Translations under genes and position numbers: made by a program
The notes under the pieces: model-generated
Databases searched by the model: none
What the model was told of the DNA's origin: nothing
What the model saw: the letters and a program-made list of their open reading frames with translations, nothing else
Source: Cycas panzhihuaensis
Taxonomy: Eukaryota > Cycadophyta
Direction: 5' to 3'
DNA length: 64,000 nt
Assembly: GCA_023213395.1 (NCBI GenBank)
Contig: CM041465.1
Coordinates: 109,437,741-109,501,740 of the forward strand
Shown: positions 7,681 to 19,308 of the stretch, one piece after another
How the letters are laid out: each line of letters starts with the position of its first letter
Position numbering within the stretch: position 1 is the first letter of the stretch

Positions 7681-10410
7681 TGTTTCCCGACTTCCAGGAA
7701 TGGATACAGAATTACTGACTCAAGTAAGTGCAGGTATGTTTCTCACCTTATCACCGCTTTCTTTTGATGAGTGTTTGCTTGCATGTCTGCATGTTTGTGG
7801 CTTTATAGACGACTTTGTCTCTAACTACACTTATTTTAGCCTATGACGACTATAGCAGGGGCACACTCCCAGCAAGTGTGGCACCCTAGTGGCCATTCCA
7901 CTTCCCACATTCTACCCTTCTCGCTCCAAGACCCACTTGGCTTGCACCACCTCTACCCGTGTGATGACTCGTCATTGTTCGGTTAACTTGCCACACCGTT
8001 TGATCCTATTTTTACTCTTTTGGACCTGTTTGTTGGCTTGTTTACCCTCGGGTAGGTGTCTCAGCCCCCTATTGGCCCTTTTTGTCATCTGCCCCTAGCC
8101 TAGACTGGCTGGCCAAGCCTGGTTTTGCCTTCGGGTGAATACCGCCATGATTTTCATGGTACTGCCAGAAAATCTGTGGTACCGCAGATTTTGCGGCGGT
8201 ATGACTATTCTAATTTATTTTTTTAAATCTACCGTGGCAATTTCGTATTTATTGCGAAACTACCACGTGTCTCACGACTTAACTCGCTGCCAACCATGCC
8301 CTAATCACTCGCTTTAGGGTTTGGGTTGGGTACTTAAGTCATCATCTACTCATTTTTGAGAATTTTTTGGCTTATTTTTTGGATTGCTCCTCAAGGAAAC
8401 CATGTTGTGCTCTGCTATTCTCTGCTACCCTACTGCTGCTACAGGACCTGTGTCTCTTCTCTAGCACTTAGCTCTCCTTTGGTGTGGCTAGGACATCTTC
8501 CCAGCCCCTCACACATCTTAGAGAGGGCCCCTTGGAGAGATCTCAGTGGGTTCTTGCCCCAGGCAGCTATCAAGCATCCCAAGTACAGGTGTTCTTCCTC
8601 CAACTCCATTAGCAAGGTCCCAAACCTGCTATACCACCATTTCTGGGCTGATTTCTTAGCCTCTCCTTATCAGCCCTTGGCTGAGGCAAGCACCTCTCCT
8701 CTTCCTCTCAGGTATTCATTAATTTGAGTTATTTTTCTTATGCAATTGATGCCCTATCTTGCTTGTCTCTTTACTTGTCTTTGTGAGGGTTGTTTTTCCT
8801 CTTTATATTAGACTGTTTTACTCTTGTTATAGTGCCTCTTTGCCTGCGTTTGTTGCTTAAGGCAGCGGCACAGAGGGTTGACATAGGGTTTGGGAGAGAG
8901 CTGGGTGGATTCTGCGCCACCTTCCATGCTCCTCAAGCGGCTTTAAGCCCCCCAAACCTTCCCTCTTGCCTCGTGTTGTCCTTGGCACTTAAACAAGGGT
9001 TTGTTGGGCCTCCCTTAGCTGCTGAAATCAATGCTGTTACATGTTGCATCATTAGTTTGAGGGCTTGTGCTTAGGTCCAGGCAACTCACATAAGTCTTGA
9101 CCGCTTGTTCTTTGCCCAACTCTTTTCTTGGTAGCCCGGTTTGCTCTAGATAGCACCCCGGCTTGCTGTAGGTCTTCTTGGCTCCTTTCAACTCCCTTGC
9201 TACTATTTCCATCCATCCTTCTTAGCCTTTCCCTTGTAGCCTTGTGGCTTTTGGGGGAGGTTAAGGTTGTTCTTTGTGGGAGGTAGGCCACTCTGAGGCT
9301 TACCAGTTACTTTCCTTTTGCTTTGGTTGTCCTCCTTTATATATTATCGTCATTATGTTGATGCTAACATATACGTGTTTAAGTTTATATTTGTATTACA
9401 TAGACATGTATTATTAGGATCTTGTCATTACATGTTAGTGCCCTTTCTCTGGAAAGGGGGAGGCTGCTGTCTACTTGCAGGTGTTCAGAAAGAGTAAAGG
9501 ACCTTTCTTCATTTGTCCTTTTGCTGGTAAGTGCTTCTATGCATGTTGTACTTTCATACTTCATTCATTACTAGTATTTGGTTTCTTTCTTTCCTTGGTT
9601 TTGTACTTTAGTATTTTTCTGGGGAAGGTAAGAGAGCCCTTCATTCTAACCCGTTGCGACGTTTCACAACTGCCACACCTTGTGGAGTAGTTTTATGTGT
9701 CCCTTGGGAGCGCCATCATCATGACACGCTTTTGGTCCGAGTACATGCTTTGCTCCACCCTACCACTCTTTCCTTTTAAATTTCCTTTACATAAGTAGTA
9801 GTTGACTCATTGGAAATCAAAAGGGGAAATCAACTTTGCTCTGGTTCATGCTTTATTTACTTTGTTGCATGCATCTTCTTTTCTAGCAATAGGAAAAGGT
9901 CTTAGGAAACCATCCTTTTCACCTTTTCCCTCTGTTTTCCATGCTAGCTGCCTTCTCTCTTTATCATTTGTGCATTTGGTTAGCTGGCTTAGGCATACCT
10001 TGGCCCACCTCCTAGGGTCATCCCTCTTACTTTCCTTTGGTTCCCCTGCTTTACCGTATAACCAAAGTGACCCTATCCATAGGCCAACTGCTTGCCTATC
10101 CTCCCTTGTTTCCCGTTGCTCTAGGGAAACCCCCGAAGGTTCCTTTCTGTCCCCTTCCGGCCATCCAAGGGTGGGAGGATCCTTCCCTCAGATCAACCCA
10201 GGCTAACCCTATGCCTCCTCACCTCCTGTTCGAAGTGGGGGGATCACCCTTTGGTAGTTATATTCCATTGCAAGTCCCGAACTCGCGCTCCGGTGCACGG
10301 GGTGCCCTGCGTGGTATTTACCCTACTTATAGGTCTCTTTCTAGATCATATTATCACTCGCTCTTACTGTACCTATTTAGTTAGGTAGTTATCCCGTAGA
10401 TGCACATCCA
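7681..10410 (+). repeat. 3' LTR of E1 (2.73 kb)
   Basis: Starts TGTTTCCCGACTTCCAGGAATGG after the polypurine tract and ends CCCGTAGATGCACATCCA. Ends match the LTRs of E2, E3 and E6 (TGTTTC...CA). The first 650 bp hold the promoter foldbacks, a G-box and a TATA-like box; the remainder is pyrimidine-rich U3/R/U5 sequence. Short open frames inside it are not conserved and are not called as genes. Confidence 0.9.
8141..8338 (+). promoter_or_regulatory. LTR promoter region with foldbacks, G-box and TATA-like box (E1)
   Basis: First foldback: ACCGCC (8,141-8,146) with GGCGGT (8,195-8,200), enclosing AAAATCTGTGGT/ACCGCAGATTTT (8,169-8,192, one wobble), centred on GGTACC. Second foldback: CGTGGCAATTTCG (8,233-8,245) with CGAAACTACCACG (8,255-8,267), 11 of 13 pairs. 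The second overlaps a G-box CACGTG (8,264-8,269). A TATA-like TACTTAAG lies at 8,331-8,338. The order is the same in E3, E2 and E6. Confidence 0.65.
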
Positions 10411-10415
10411 CATTG
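10411..10415. other. Right target-site duplication of E1 (CATTG)
   Basis: The five bases after the LTR end, presumed duplicated at the unseen left end. The interrupted target is gag of E2, at a codon matching 26,750-26,760 in E4. Confidence 0.6.
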
Positions 10416-11862
10416 CACTTTCGAATGGATGAGACACATCAAAATAGTTGATGAACTCATCCACAAGTTGCTGGAACGAGAAAATGGAATGGGCAGGCAG
10501 GCAATAAAACCATTTAAGGGCATCGCCTTGTAGGGAACGTGGAAGTAATTTCATTAGTATATGATCATAGGCCCAGTAGTCTATGCACACCATAGAGAAA
10601 CTATGGACATGCTCTGTTGGATCCTATGATGAAGTTCCATCGAACTTAGAAACTTTGGGGGGATGAGGCGATAAATTAGTTCTCAACACCTTAATAGATA
10701 ATGATGTCGATCTATATTCCATGAAGGGACATGCCCTTACTTGGACCATAGGATCGAAAAATAATGCGGAAGGTAATGGGTAAGGAACAGATGAGGGTGG
10801 TAGGCCCACCACTCCTTGAAGAAATATCCCTTGCTAAAAAGGGACTTAAGGGTAAGCACCTTGAAAGGAAGTTAGGTTTCCTTACAAAGGCGCAGCATAA
10901 GGAGCTACGTAGGATGAAGGAAAGGAAGGGTGTGGAACCGAGTTTTGTCCATATGGGCCGCCTGTGGGTGGAACAACCCTATATAGATGTAACGGGTCCA
11001 CCCCATAAGCTAGAATATGGTTCCCTTTATCATGCCCCCAAGGCTGAGATGTGTAGCCTGGGGGTACGTAAAGAGAAGGGCCATTAGGTTGGATTTGAGT
11101 ATACATAGGAGCAGATCCCAGATGTCTAGTAGTAGGGGTATTAGTAGGACCTCTAGGCCTACTAGGAAATGCATGCACCACATTAGGAAGTGGCATATTA
11201 GCTTGACTACAGAAAGGTATGTTAACCCTAAGTTAAGAGAGAGACATACCATGAAAGGGCCTCGAAGAGCTAGGACCATGATGAGAAGTAGGGGGTATGA
11301 TAGATGTCCCTAAGGTAGATGTAAGGATAGAGCAGGATGAATGCGTAGGCACAAAGGGGTTACTCATTATGGGAGGTGTAGATGAAGATGAAGATGGTGG
11401 GACATGCGTGGATGAGAAGGGAATCTTCAAACCATCTAGGACGTGATTGAAGGTGAGCAGCACAGAAGCACTTGCTAAGGGCTTCAACCATATTAGTAGG
11501 AAGGATATCCACATGATTGTAAGAGGTAGACAAGACCTCAAATAAAGTAGACCCCTCAAGGCGCTCCTCATAAGAATCACCAACTGGGTGGTGAATCTTA
11601 AGAGAAGATGGACCCTCTACTCCATGAGTAGAGGGATGAGCATCAAGTGGGTGATGTTGATCACCCAGATAGTAAATAGGATCATCACCCTCTTCGGTGG
11701 ATCCCATAATGGATGTGGGGAACTCATGAGCTCTCAAAGCAGAGGCATGATAAGCCCAATCTAAAGGGTATCCTTCTATTGTTGAATCGTGATCCAATGA
11801 TGAAAGAAGATGATATGAAGGGTCTTCTAATAATGGAGGCAGCGACGTAAGAAACATCGCAT
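10411..11862 (-). pseudogene. Gypsy gag, 5' part (E2), interrupted by E1
   Basis: Gag would build the virus-like particle. The start is the ATG at 11,862-11,860, matching the gag starts of E6 and E5. The N-terminal part is Ser/Pro/His-rich (LPPLLEDPSYHL, then GDDPIYYLGDQHHPLD), followed by a Pro/Gly/Tyr-rich segment (YVPPGYTSQPWGH, LHLYRVVPPTGGPYG). The capsid-like retrotransposon gag domain starts at MEYRSTSLSIKVLRTN (10,723) and includes ACIDYWAYDHILMKLLPRSL and GDALKWFYCLPAHSIFSFQQ. It stops at FDVSHPFESA where E1 is inserted. Frameshifts lie around 11,230 and 11,370. Confidence 0.85.
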
Positions 11863-12027
11863 AAAAAACTTGCCAAAGCATTAGAAGAGGAAAGAGAAAT
11901 GCAAAGTATGCATTGGGGGCCGCCCAACGAAAGAGATAAGTGGAGGAGACTACTAAAATGTAGTAGTACCAATAAGAAGGGATAGGAACTAGCTCCCTTA
12001 CTGGTAGGTCCCCAATATAGTCGCTAG
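11863..12027 (-). other. E2 leader with primer binding site
   Basis: Directly after the LTR the minus strand reads CTAGCGACTATATTGGGGAC. Copies in E5 (CTAGTGACCATACTGGGGAC) and E6 (TTGGTGACCATACTGGAGGC) occupy the same place. The shape GCGAC...TGGGGACC resembles the tRNA-Arg-type primer sites of Tat-group elements. The tRNA match is recalled, not computed. Confidence 0.6.
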
Positions 12028-13014
12028 TGGATGCGCATCTACGTGATAGTCACTATGCTCATTAGGAATGATAGTAATCAACAGCTGGTGTTGAAGGTAT
12101 GGGCGAGAACCTACAAGCAAAGAGAACACCACGCAGGGTGCCCCATGCATCGAAGTGCGAGTTCAGGACTTGTGAATGGCACCCAACTACCTTAGAGCAG
12201 CCCTCAATCCAAGAGAGAGAGTGCATATAGGGGGTAGCCTGGATGGTCTCAAGAGGAAGGTCCTCCCACCCTTGGATGGTTGGAAGGGAAGAAGAGGAAT
12301 CCTCGAGGAGTTTCCCTATGATGAAGGAAAATGAATGTGGAAGAGGTAGGCGAGGGTCTACGATGTAAGCAGGTCTCCCTTGGTTATTTGGTTTGGGCAA
12401 ACAAAACCAAGAGAGGGAGTGGAACAGGGGCTAAAACTAGGTCCTCCTCTTAGCAACTCAAAGACAAAAGGGAAAAGAAGGATAAGTATTATACATGCAA
12501 GCAAACAAAGCTAAACAAAATGCATCTAAGGGGTATGTTTGGATTGATAAGAAGAGGAAGAGGAATGGGGTTCCTAATATGTTCTTTTCCTACATGGGAC
12601 AATCATACGACATATAAATACACATAACCAATATCATTAACCTTTCACTTTCACGTGATCTATTAAATTAGAGCATAGATTTTAAATAAAAGTAAGAAAG
12701 AAAAATGGAGGGGTGAAGAGAGAGAGATGGTACATACCCGGGAGGTGTAGCGATCGATGGAAGACCTCACCTATGCATAACTCATGCCCTCTCACCAACC
12801 GACGAATGTGTGATCAAGATTGATGCGAAAGATGGGGGCTTCCTTACCTTCCCCTTATGAAAAGAAAGGAAAACAAAAAGGAAGCAAATAAAGTAGAGGA
12901 AAAAAAGAGGGTAAAGCTTACATAGATCCAAACACCTTTTCCCTTCACAAAAATACCACATCAAACCTGCATATACAAGAGCTTATCCCTTCTAAGAAGG
13001 GGCTGTGAGAAAAG

Positions 13015-13127
<113 letters not shown>

Positions 13128-14252
13128 AGTATATGCAATGTATATGTCAAAACATTATATTAAGTTAGAGAAATTACTACTACAAATAACTCTAATTTCC
13201 CTCAACCAAACATACATATCAAGCAAGAAAGAGGGAAAGGAAACCTTAGGATGGCCAAACCCTCCACTAAGGTTCTCCACACAGCCTTTTAACACAGCAA
13301 GGTAAGGATAAATGGCAACTTATGATAGCCAACAAACATGAGGATATGTGTAGTAAAGTGTTAGAGAGGTATCAAGACAACGGAATTACTATGGGTAACA
13401 ATTCGGTATACAAACCTTGACCAAGGTCTTTAAGGGGTGCCAAGCAATGTTAGGGGAACTATGGGGGCCCAAAAGAGAGGCATGTAGGCCTGGATTCAGC
13501 GCAGCAAGGGCTGTACACACTGATAATCCAATGCAAGCCTAAGCTCCACCTTCTCCTAATTGACCCAAGGAAAGCTTAGATCAGGAGAAGAAAGGTGGGA
13601 AGGGGGTTGCCCTTCGTGAGTAGGCCTGAGTGAAATAGATCCTGCCTTACTCCCTTTGCCCAGCCTTTGTGAGCCTTCTCCCACTACTTTCTTGAGTAAA
13701 ACCAGCAGAGAAATGGTAAAAATCTGAAGGTTCAGGGCTAAACTCAAAGGAAACAATGTTTACTATAGCAAAACGGGAAGAAAGCAAGAAAATACACTTG
13801 GAAAGGAATCTAATATGGAAATAATATGCAGTAAACTCTAAAAATAGGACCTACAGTACCTGCTGAGCCAATTCTAGGGTAGGTTTACCCTTGCAACCAG
13901 CGAAGAAGAAGAGTTCCTGCAGGGTTTGTAGGAGGATTCCCTAAATGAGGCCATAGGATACACATGCCGAGGTGTATTTAGAAGAGAACCATACAAAACT
14001 TGCTTGAGAGTGCCTAGAGAGGAATTTCTCACCACAGAGAGGAGTCGTTGCAGGCGGATCCTAGACTGGAGTAGCAGGAAACGTAGGCCTGCAGGTGCAC
14101 CTATGAAAGGACAGAAGAGAAGTAGGAACTGCAGCAGTGGAAGATGATGTTGGAGAGCCAAGAGATCTAAGAGAGGTAAAATGATGATGATTTTAAGATT
14201 TAGACCCATATCAACCCTAAATAAGCAAATAGAACTGAGTTGGGCATGAGGC

Positions 14253-14287
14253 CACGTGGTAATTCCGTAGAAAAAGCAAGAATTACC
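14253..14287 (-). promoter_or_regulatory. LTR hairpin and G-box (E2)
   Basis: GGTAATTC (14,258-14,265) pairs perfectly with GAATTACC (14,280-14,287), and CACGTG overlaps at 14,253-14,258. A TATTTA element lies downstream in LTR sense (about 14,216-14,221). The first foldback is decayed here (TTGCGGTACCACTAAG near 14,324). Confidence 0.6.
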
Positions 14288-14842
14288 ATGGCAATTTTTA
14301 AAAACAAGTTGCAATAGTCACATTGCGGTACCACTAAGTTTATAGTAGTGTGGAATGAGAAATCTAAAATGGCAATAATCTAGGTTCTGGGAGCCTAAAA
14401 AGCTGATGTGGCAGGCCAGGGAGGGGCTGGCCCTCCTGTCTAGGTGGCTAGGGACAGTTCAGAAGGTATGTGAACAAGGCCAAAAGTAGTATCATAGCCT
14501 AGAGGTCCTAGAAATGTCATGATAAGGATGCGAGGTTAGGGTATAAATGGGTCATACAAATCAAGTGAGGCTTAAGGTGACGTGGAGGTAGCACGGAGGG
14601 TCATAGAGTGCCATGGGGATGCCTGCCTTATAGAAAGGTAGGTCCCATTAGTTATCATAGGCTCACAATACGATAGGTAGCATGATTAAACAACGGATGC
14701 AAGGTGATCATACAAAATGAAGCAGTTAGTCATGCAATGAGGCGATACTTCTGTCAACCTTTCCAAAGAAATAATAAAAGTGAAAAGGAAGAGGCATACC
14801 TGAGTCGACCTGACCGTATCTATTCCCAACAACCAGGAAACA

Positions 14843-16530
14843 CACTACCATCCTGATACAGCTCTTGGCATCTCCACCTACTCATCCTTGAGCCTCTAAA
14901 TCCTGTACTTGACCTTGTAGGGCATCCCTCTCAACTCGGGTCTTGTCTAGCTCACCCTGAAGTTGTCCTAAGTGTGCCTCATGCTTCTAGAACTCTACTA
15001 TCCATATATCCCTCACCCTGACCAATGGGGTGAATGCCATTGTATGAGCCCCTATTGATAGTAGCTCCTCACCCGCCTGGATAGGAGGTTGCCCCTTCGC
15101 GTAGGCTCAGGGGAACATCTCCCAGACTACTGCCTCCATTAGTCTCTACATCTCTACCACTCCTGCGAAGTCCAACACACCATGTGTGAGTACATGTAGC
15201 CATATATATCAAACAAAATGAAATATCTAAATGTTAGATGATCAAAAGATTATAGGAAAAGGTAGTGTCTCACCTACTGGGGCCACCAGCTCCTTGACTC
15301 TGATGATGTCCTCCTCCTTGGGTGCTCCACCAGCTCCTGGTACCTCCTCCTCCTATGGTACCACCTCGACGACTGCCTAGACCACTAGGGAATCTCCACC
15401 CCCCTCTGCTAGTGGTGTTGCCGCCCTGGATCTCCCCACTATCCTCAGTCATTGGGCTCGTGTCTGTGGGCCTCTAACTCCCTCTTCAGCTCTGGATGGA
15501 CCCACCTCTCCTCCTCCTACTCCTTATAGATCTGCCTCTCCCTCTGCATCTCTGGATGGACCCGCCTCTCCTCCTGTGGCTCTAGATGGTCCTGCCTCTC
15601 TACCTGCTACTTTAGACAGGCCTGACTTGTCACCTCTATCATCCCCATCACCATCATAATTATCACCAAGGGTGACTCCCGCTTTGCCTGCCTCATCGTC
15701 ATTGCTCCATCTCACCCCTCGATATGGATCAGATATATAGTCTGCCATGGTGAGGAGGTCCAACATATAGCCTCCACCGAGCGATAGACATGTGCCTGGT
15801 CCTTGGTCCCTCTAAGCTGAGTCTGCCACCTATGGACCATAAGAACCCACTCTGAGATAGGGTGTGGTCCTCCTAGGGGTGCCACTACTCTGAAGTGATC
15901 AAATAACCAACACTGTAGCAATGTGTTGTAAGATAATCCACCTCTCCCTACCACCCTAATAGCATCTAGCTGAGCGACTAAGTTCGTTGCTATCAAGGTG
16001 GCCCAATCTAGCCTCTCCCTATACTCGCATCTCTTGACAGTGTCCATCCACATCCCGAGTATATCTCTATAGTTCTATTTCTGGGATATCTAGAATAGAA
16101 TGCATAAGGTAATCAGTTTCCTCACTCAAGGAACTCTGGACATGACCATGGTCTGTAAAGGTATTCCTCTCCTCTCCCATCTATCTTATCGAATGAAAAA
16201 TGTTGCCTCCTCCCTGTGCGCTACCTCATTGCTAGGGAGTGCCCTTAATGATGTTGGTCATCCTATCGCCGGTACCCTGAGGATCCTCCTAATATCTCTT
16301 GGCATGACTATGACGTCCCCCTCTTGGGGGAGGTGAAACACGTACTTCTGCCTGTCCCAATATGAGATTTTGTCTACTAGGAGCCACTGATCTAATGCAT
16401 ATCGTGGCGTCCTTGTGGCCTTTAACAGGCTACATCTCGCTAAAACATGTTTGTCCCCACAGGATATCATCTCCACGAAACTCAACATCGCCATCCCTAT
16501 GTTATCGCAGTTCTCAGCTGCGATAACTGC
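14843..16530 (-). pseudogene. Antisense PMD gene of E3, 3' end removed by E2
   Basis: The PMD exon (16,530-15,274) reads AVIAAENCDNIGMAMLSFVE, then WLLVDKISYWDRQKYVFHLP, QEGDVIVMPRDIRRIL, GGLSYNTLLQCWLFDHF and MVHRWQTQLRGTKDQAHV, followed by the Asp/Gly-rich acidic tail and a Gly-rich stretch. The intron is 15,273-15,163 (111 bp, AG|GTGAGA to TTCGCAG). The coiled-coil exon begins at 15,162 and is cut by the LTR of E2 at 14,843. It has the fewest early stops of the four copies (open through about 16,494-16,258). Function is unknown; a PMD need not be an enzyme. Confidence 0.85.
15163..15273 (-). other. Conserved intron of antisense PMD gene (E3)
   Basis: Donor CAGTAG|GTGAGACACT and acceptor GACTTCGCAG|GAGTGG on the minus strand; 111 bp. 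Same position as in E1, E5 and E6. Confidence 0.75.
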
Positions 16531-16672
16531 CTACAAAATCCATAAAAAATAGTCAGAACCTGTCTAAATCCACGTGTTGGCCCTTAAGACTACCTCTCCC
16601 TCCTCTCAGATCGTGATCTAACTCTCCTTTAGGCTGTCTTTTTTTTTAGCTATTTTGGCTTCATACTGTGCC

Positions 16673-16696
16673 AAATTCCATGGTACCGTGGAGTTT
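16673..16696. repeat. 24-bp near-palindrome centred on GGTACC (E3 leader)
   Basis: AAATTCCATGGT pairs with ACCGTGGAGTTT with all 12 positions paired if two G-T wobbles are allowed. It is the counterpart of 5,799-5,820 and 42,815-42,840. Confidence 0.8.
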
Positions 16697-16723
16697 AGCT
16701 TGGGTCCCGCTGTGATTGGGGCC

Positions 16724-16761
16724 CCACGGCAAAGATCGCAGTACCACGATCTTCGCCGTGG
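16724..16761. repeat. 15-bp inverted repeat (E3 leader)
   Basis: CCACGGCAAAGATCG (16,724-16,738) and CGATCTTCGCCGTGG (16,747-16,761) pair at 14 of 15 positions with an 8-base loop. It is the counterpart of 5,852-5,881 in E1. Confidence 0.85.
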
Positions 16762-17761
16762 TGTGAACATCACCGCCATAAAAGGAGGGGTTTCTTGCCC
16801 AAAAAACTAAAAAATGGTTCCCTAGTGGACCTTTTTCTGGCCCACCAGAGCTAGGGCTGCCTAATGCCTTGGTCCCCCCTCTCGCTGGGTCCAATTCAAA
16901 CTGTAGGAGATCAGTATTTGCCCTTAAGGGGCCGAAAACTACTCTAAAAATTGATAAAAAGCAATAAAACTCAAAGCATAAGATGGGCTAGGGAACAAGT
17001 AATCCACTCACTAGATCTAGCCTTGTAATTGCCATCTCATCATCCTAGTCCCGCTGGCTATCCTCTCGCCTTGATCTAACAGTCTGATCTCCTCCTGCGT
17101 GTCTTCGAAATCGGGTAGTGCTCTACTATGTAAGGGAAAGGGCTCTGAATTATTTACAAGCCTGTGAAAATGAATTCTATTTTCATTGAGTTTTCCTTAT
17201 ATAGGCGGGGCCCTAACATGCACTTCCTCTATTTCTATCATCGTGACAGCCCTTAAGGCCATCCCTCATCCCTGATCACCATTACCTTCTAGCCTGAGCT
17301 CCCATTTCGCCCCCGCGACCTTCATTTCACTCATCTTTACAGGTGTATTTATGACACCTATTTTCCTACCTTCATGAGGCTCCTTTTATCTCGTTTTACG
17401 TGCCACCTCCATGCATACCCAAGTTTATACTTGTTTGGTTCATTTCGCCATCCTCGATCTGTTCTTGCTACTCATTCATGCTTCTAGGCCCCCCAAAGAG
17501 AGCATCCCCTCTATTTGGGACTGCTCTTTACTTCTTTAAGAAACCTTTGGCACACTAGGGTGGCTTTTTCATCTCATGTTCTTTTCATCGACTGGAGAGT
17601 CTGCTTCGCCCTCGAGTAGCCTCATTGTTGGGTCCTCCTGCCCCTGACGTCCTTCATCGCCAATTATTTGAGTCTCTCACAGTTACTCTATATCATCGTG
17701 TCCCCTCGATACCACTGACTTTATCACATTTCTTCTACTGAGACACTGTCTCTTTCCATCC

Positions 17762-18182
17762 ATGGCACTTTTTATCTTCACCGATGGCGGAAGTCACGGT
17801 AAACCTGGTCCTTCTGCCACCGCATGGATCCTCCGTGACCCTTCTAGACACAATTTCCTACATTCTAGAATCTTCCTCCTAGAGGCCACCAATAACGAAG
17901 TTGAGTACATGGCCGTTATTGAAGCCCTCACTGATGCACTATGTTTCCACCACGGACCCATCAACCTCTTATGTGACTCCCAAGTTGTGGTGTCCCATCT
18001 CGCCCAGGTCTACCAAGTATGATGCCCATACTTAAGAACCCTTGCTTCAACCACTAGGTGCCTACTGGCTTATTTTCCATATGTTGACATCTGACATATC
18101 CCATGGGCCCTCAATCTCCGAGGTCGATGTGCCCCGCCTCATCCTTAAGCGTCTCTTGCCTCTCCTTGGTGACCCACCTTGA
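17762..18182 (+). pseudogene. Archaeal-type RNase H (E3), one premature stop
   Basis: Starts at CCATGG with MALFIFTDGGSHGKPGPS and keeps the catalytic Asp (FTDGGS), Glu (NNEVEYMAVIEAL) and Asp (LLCDSQVVVSHL). A TGA at 18,020-18,022 replaces the CGA (Arg) seen in E1, a CpG-type change. Past it the homology continues, with decay, to the TGA at 18,180-18,182, where E1 and E6 also end. It is the best preserved catalytic half of the three copies. It would act in the particle or nucleus on RNA:DNA hybrids. Confidence 0.87.
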
Positions 18183-18591
18183 AGGACTTGTTCAATCATG
18201 CTTACACCTAAGTCCTGGGTTGTTCTTTGCACTGTAATTTGTTTGCACCTCTAAAAGTCGGCCGCTAATGAGGTTAAAATATGGTAACCACTAGGTTTAT
18301 CCATTCACCATGTTGCTTGTTATCATCATCTCTCTTCTTATACTCCTGCGTTGGGGGCATCCCCTTCATCTTCTATAGCTTCCAGTCGACTTCAGAGTAA
18401 TGCATAGGCAGCCTCTATGTTGTCTCTACTCCTGTTCCTTTATCCACACATTCTGCCATGACACTCGCTGGCACCCTTGTCTCTTATCATGATTAAGTTA
18501 TTATATGTACATATGTTATTGAAAGTTTTGTTGCCAATATTCACCATTGTGTTGTGCTTCCAAGCAGCGAGGCTCTGCTGCTAGGGGGCAG
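18183..18591 (+). other. 3' untranslated region with polypurine tract (E3)
   Basis: Noncoding and aligned to 7,270-7,680. Ends in TAGGGGGCAG (18,582-18,591) right before the LTR. Confidence 0.75.
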
Positions 18592-19130
18592 TGTTTCTCG
18601 GCTATTAGGAATGGGTATAGATAGGTCGACTTAGGTAAGCATAGGTACACTTCCATCTCCCAACTTAGTCATTTTAGAAAGATAGATTGAAGTGTTGCTT
18701 GATTCATTGCATGATTGAGTGCCTCATCTTTGTGATTACCATGCATCTTACTGCTTGATCATGCTACATGTCCTTAGCCTATGACAACTGGTGGGACATA
18801 CTTCTCTATGAAGCATGCACCCCTATGGCACCTTACAACCCTCTGCTGCACCTCTACATTGCCTCGATCATTAACCAACTTGTGTGATTTGCTCACACCT
18901 TTATCACCTTATCGTAACTCTTAGCATCTCCCTATGAGCAGTTGACATGTCGTGTCTGTCCATAGGTTTCTTGGGAGCCCTACATCTCGATGCCCTATCC
19001 GGTCTGGCCCGTTTGCCCACTTGGACTGTCCTCAGCCACTTAGATAGGAGAGATAGCCCCTCCTAGGCTTAGGATACCCTCTTCTAGGGTGCCAAAGACC
19101 TTTAATTCGCCTTTTGTTGTATTTTGGTCC

Positions 19131-19308
19131 CGCACTGTGATAGATTCTGTGGTACTCAGAAGTTTACCGTGGTGCGACTGTCTACCTCTATTTTTTAAAT
19201 CCGTCATGGTAATTTTTACATTTCTCACAAAATTGCCACGTGGATTAGTCGCTACCCAAGTCCCAGCCTAACCCTAATCGCTTGATGAGGGCTAGGGTTG
19301 AGTATAAA
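19131..19308 (+). promoter_or_regulatory. LTR promoter region (E3)
   Basis: Foldback CGCAC (19,131-19,135) with GTGCG (19,172-19,176) encloses TTCTG...CAGAA around GGTAC. The second hairpin GGTAATTTT...AAAATTGCC overlaps the G-box CACGTG (19,237-19,242). A clear TATAAA box lies at 19,303-19,308 within GAGTATAAAGCC, so transcription probably starts near 19,335. Confidence 0.7.

Larger units (their letters stand above)
1..10410 (+). mobile_element. E1: Tat/Ogre-like Ty3/gypsy retrotransposon, 3' part
   Basis: Right-hand part of a gypsy element, in order: integrase piece, RT, RNase H, integrase, antisense PMD gene, archaeal-type RNase H, polypurine tract and 3' LTR. The right end is exact: the LTR closes with ACATCCA at 10,410, and the next base resumes the gag of a different element on the opposite strand. 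The left end lies outside the window. E1 is the innermost of four nested elements. All its reading frames are broken by stops, so it cannot move without help. Assignment to the Tat/Ogre group rests on the dual RNase H and the VDNG-type protease of the sister copies. Confidence 0.9.
16531..17761 (-). promoter_or_regulatory. Leader and promoter of antisense gene (E3)
   Basis: Includes the acceptor ATGGATTTTGTAG just before the PMD exon and an open leader segment (ARNPSFYGGDVHTTAK near 16,800) that resembles the E6 leader in translation. It also holds two palindromes (16,673-16,696 and 16,724-16,761) and the TATATAAG box (17,196-17,203, minus) with its GGGGCC partner. No other gene is seen up to the aRNase H start. 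Confidence 0.55.
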
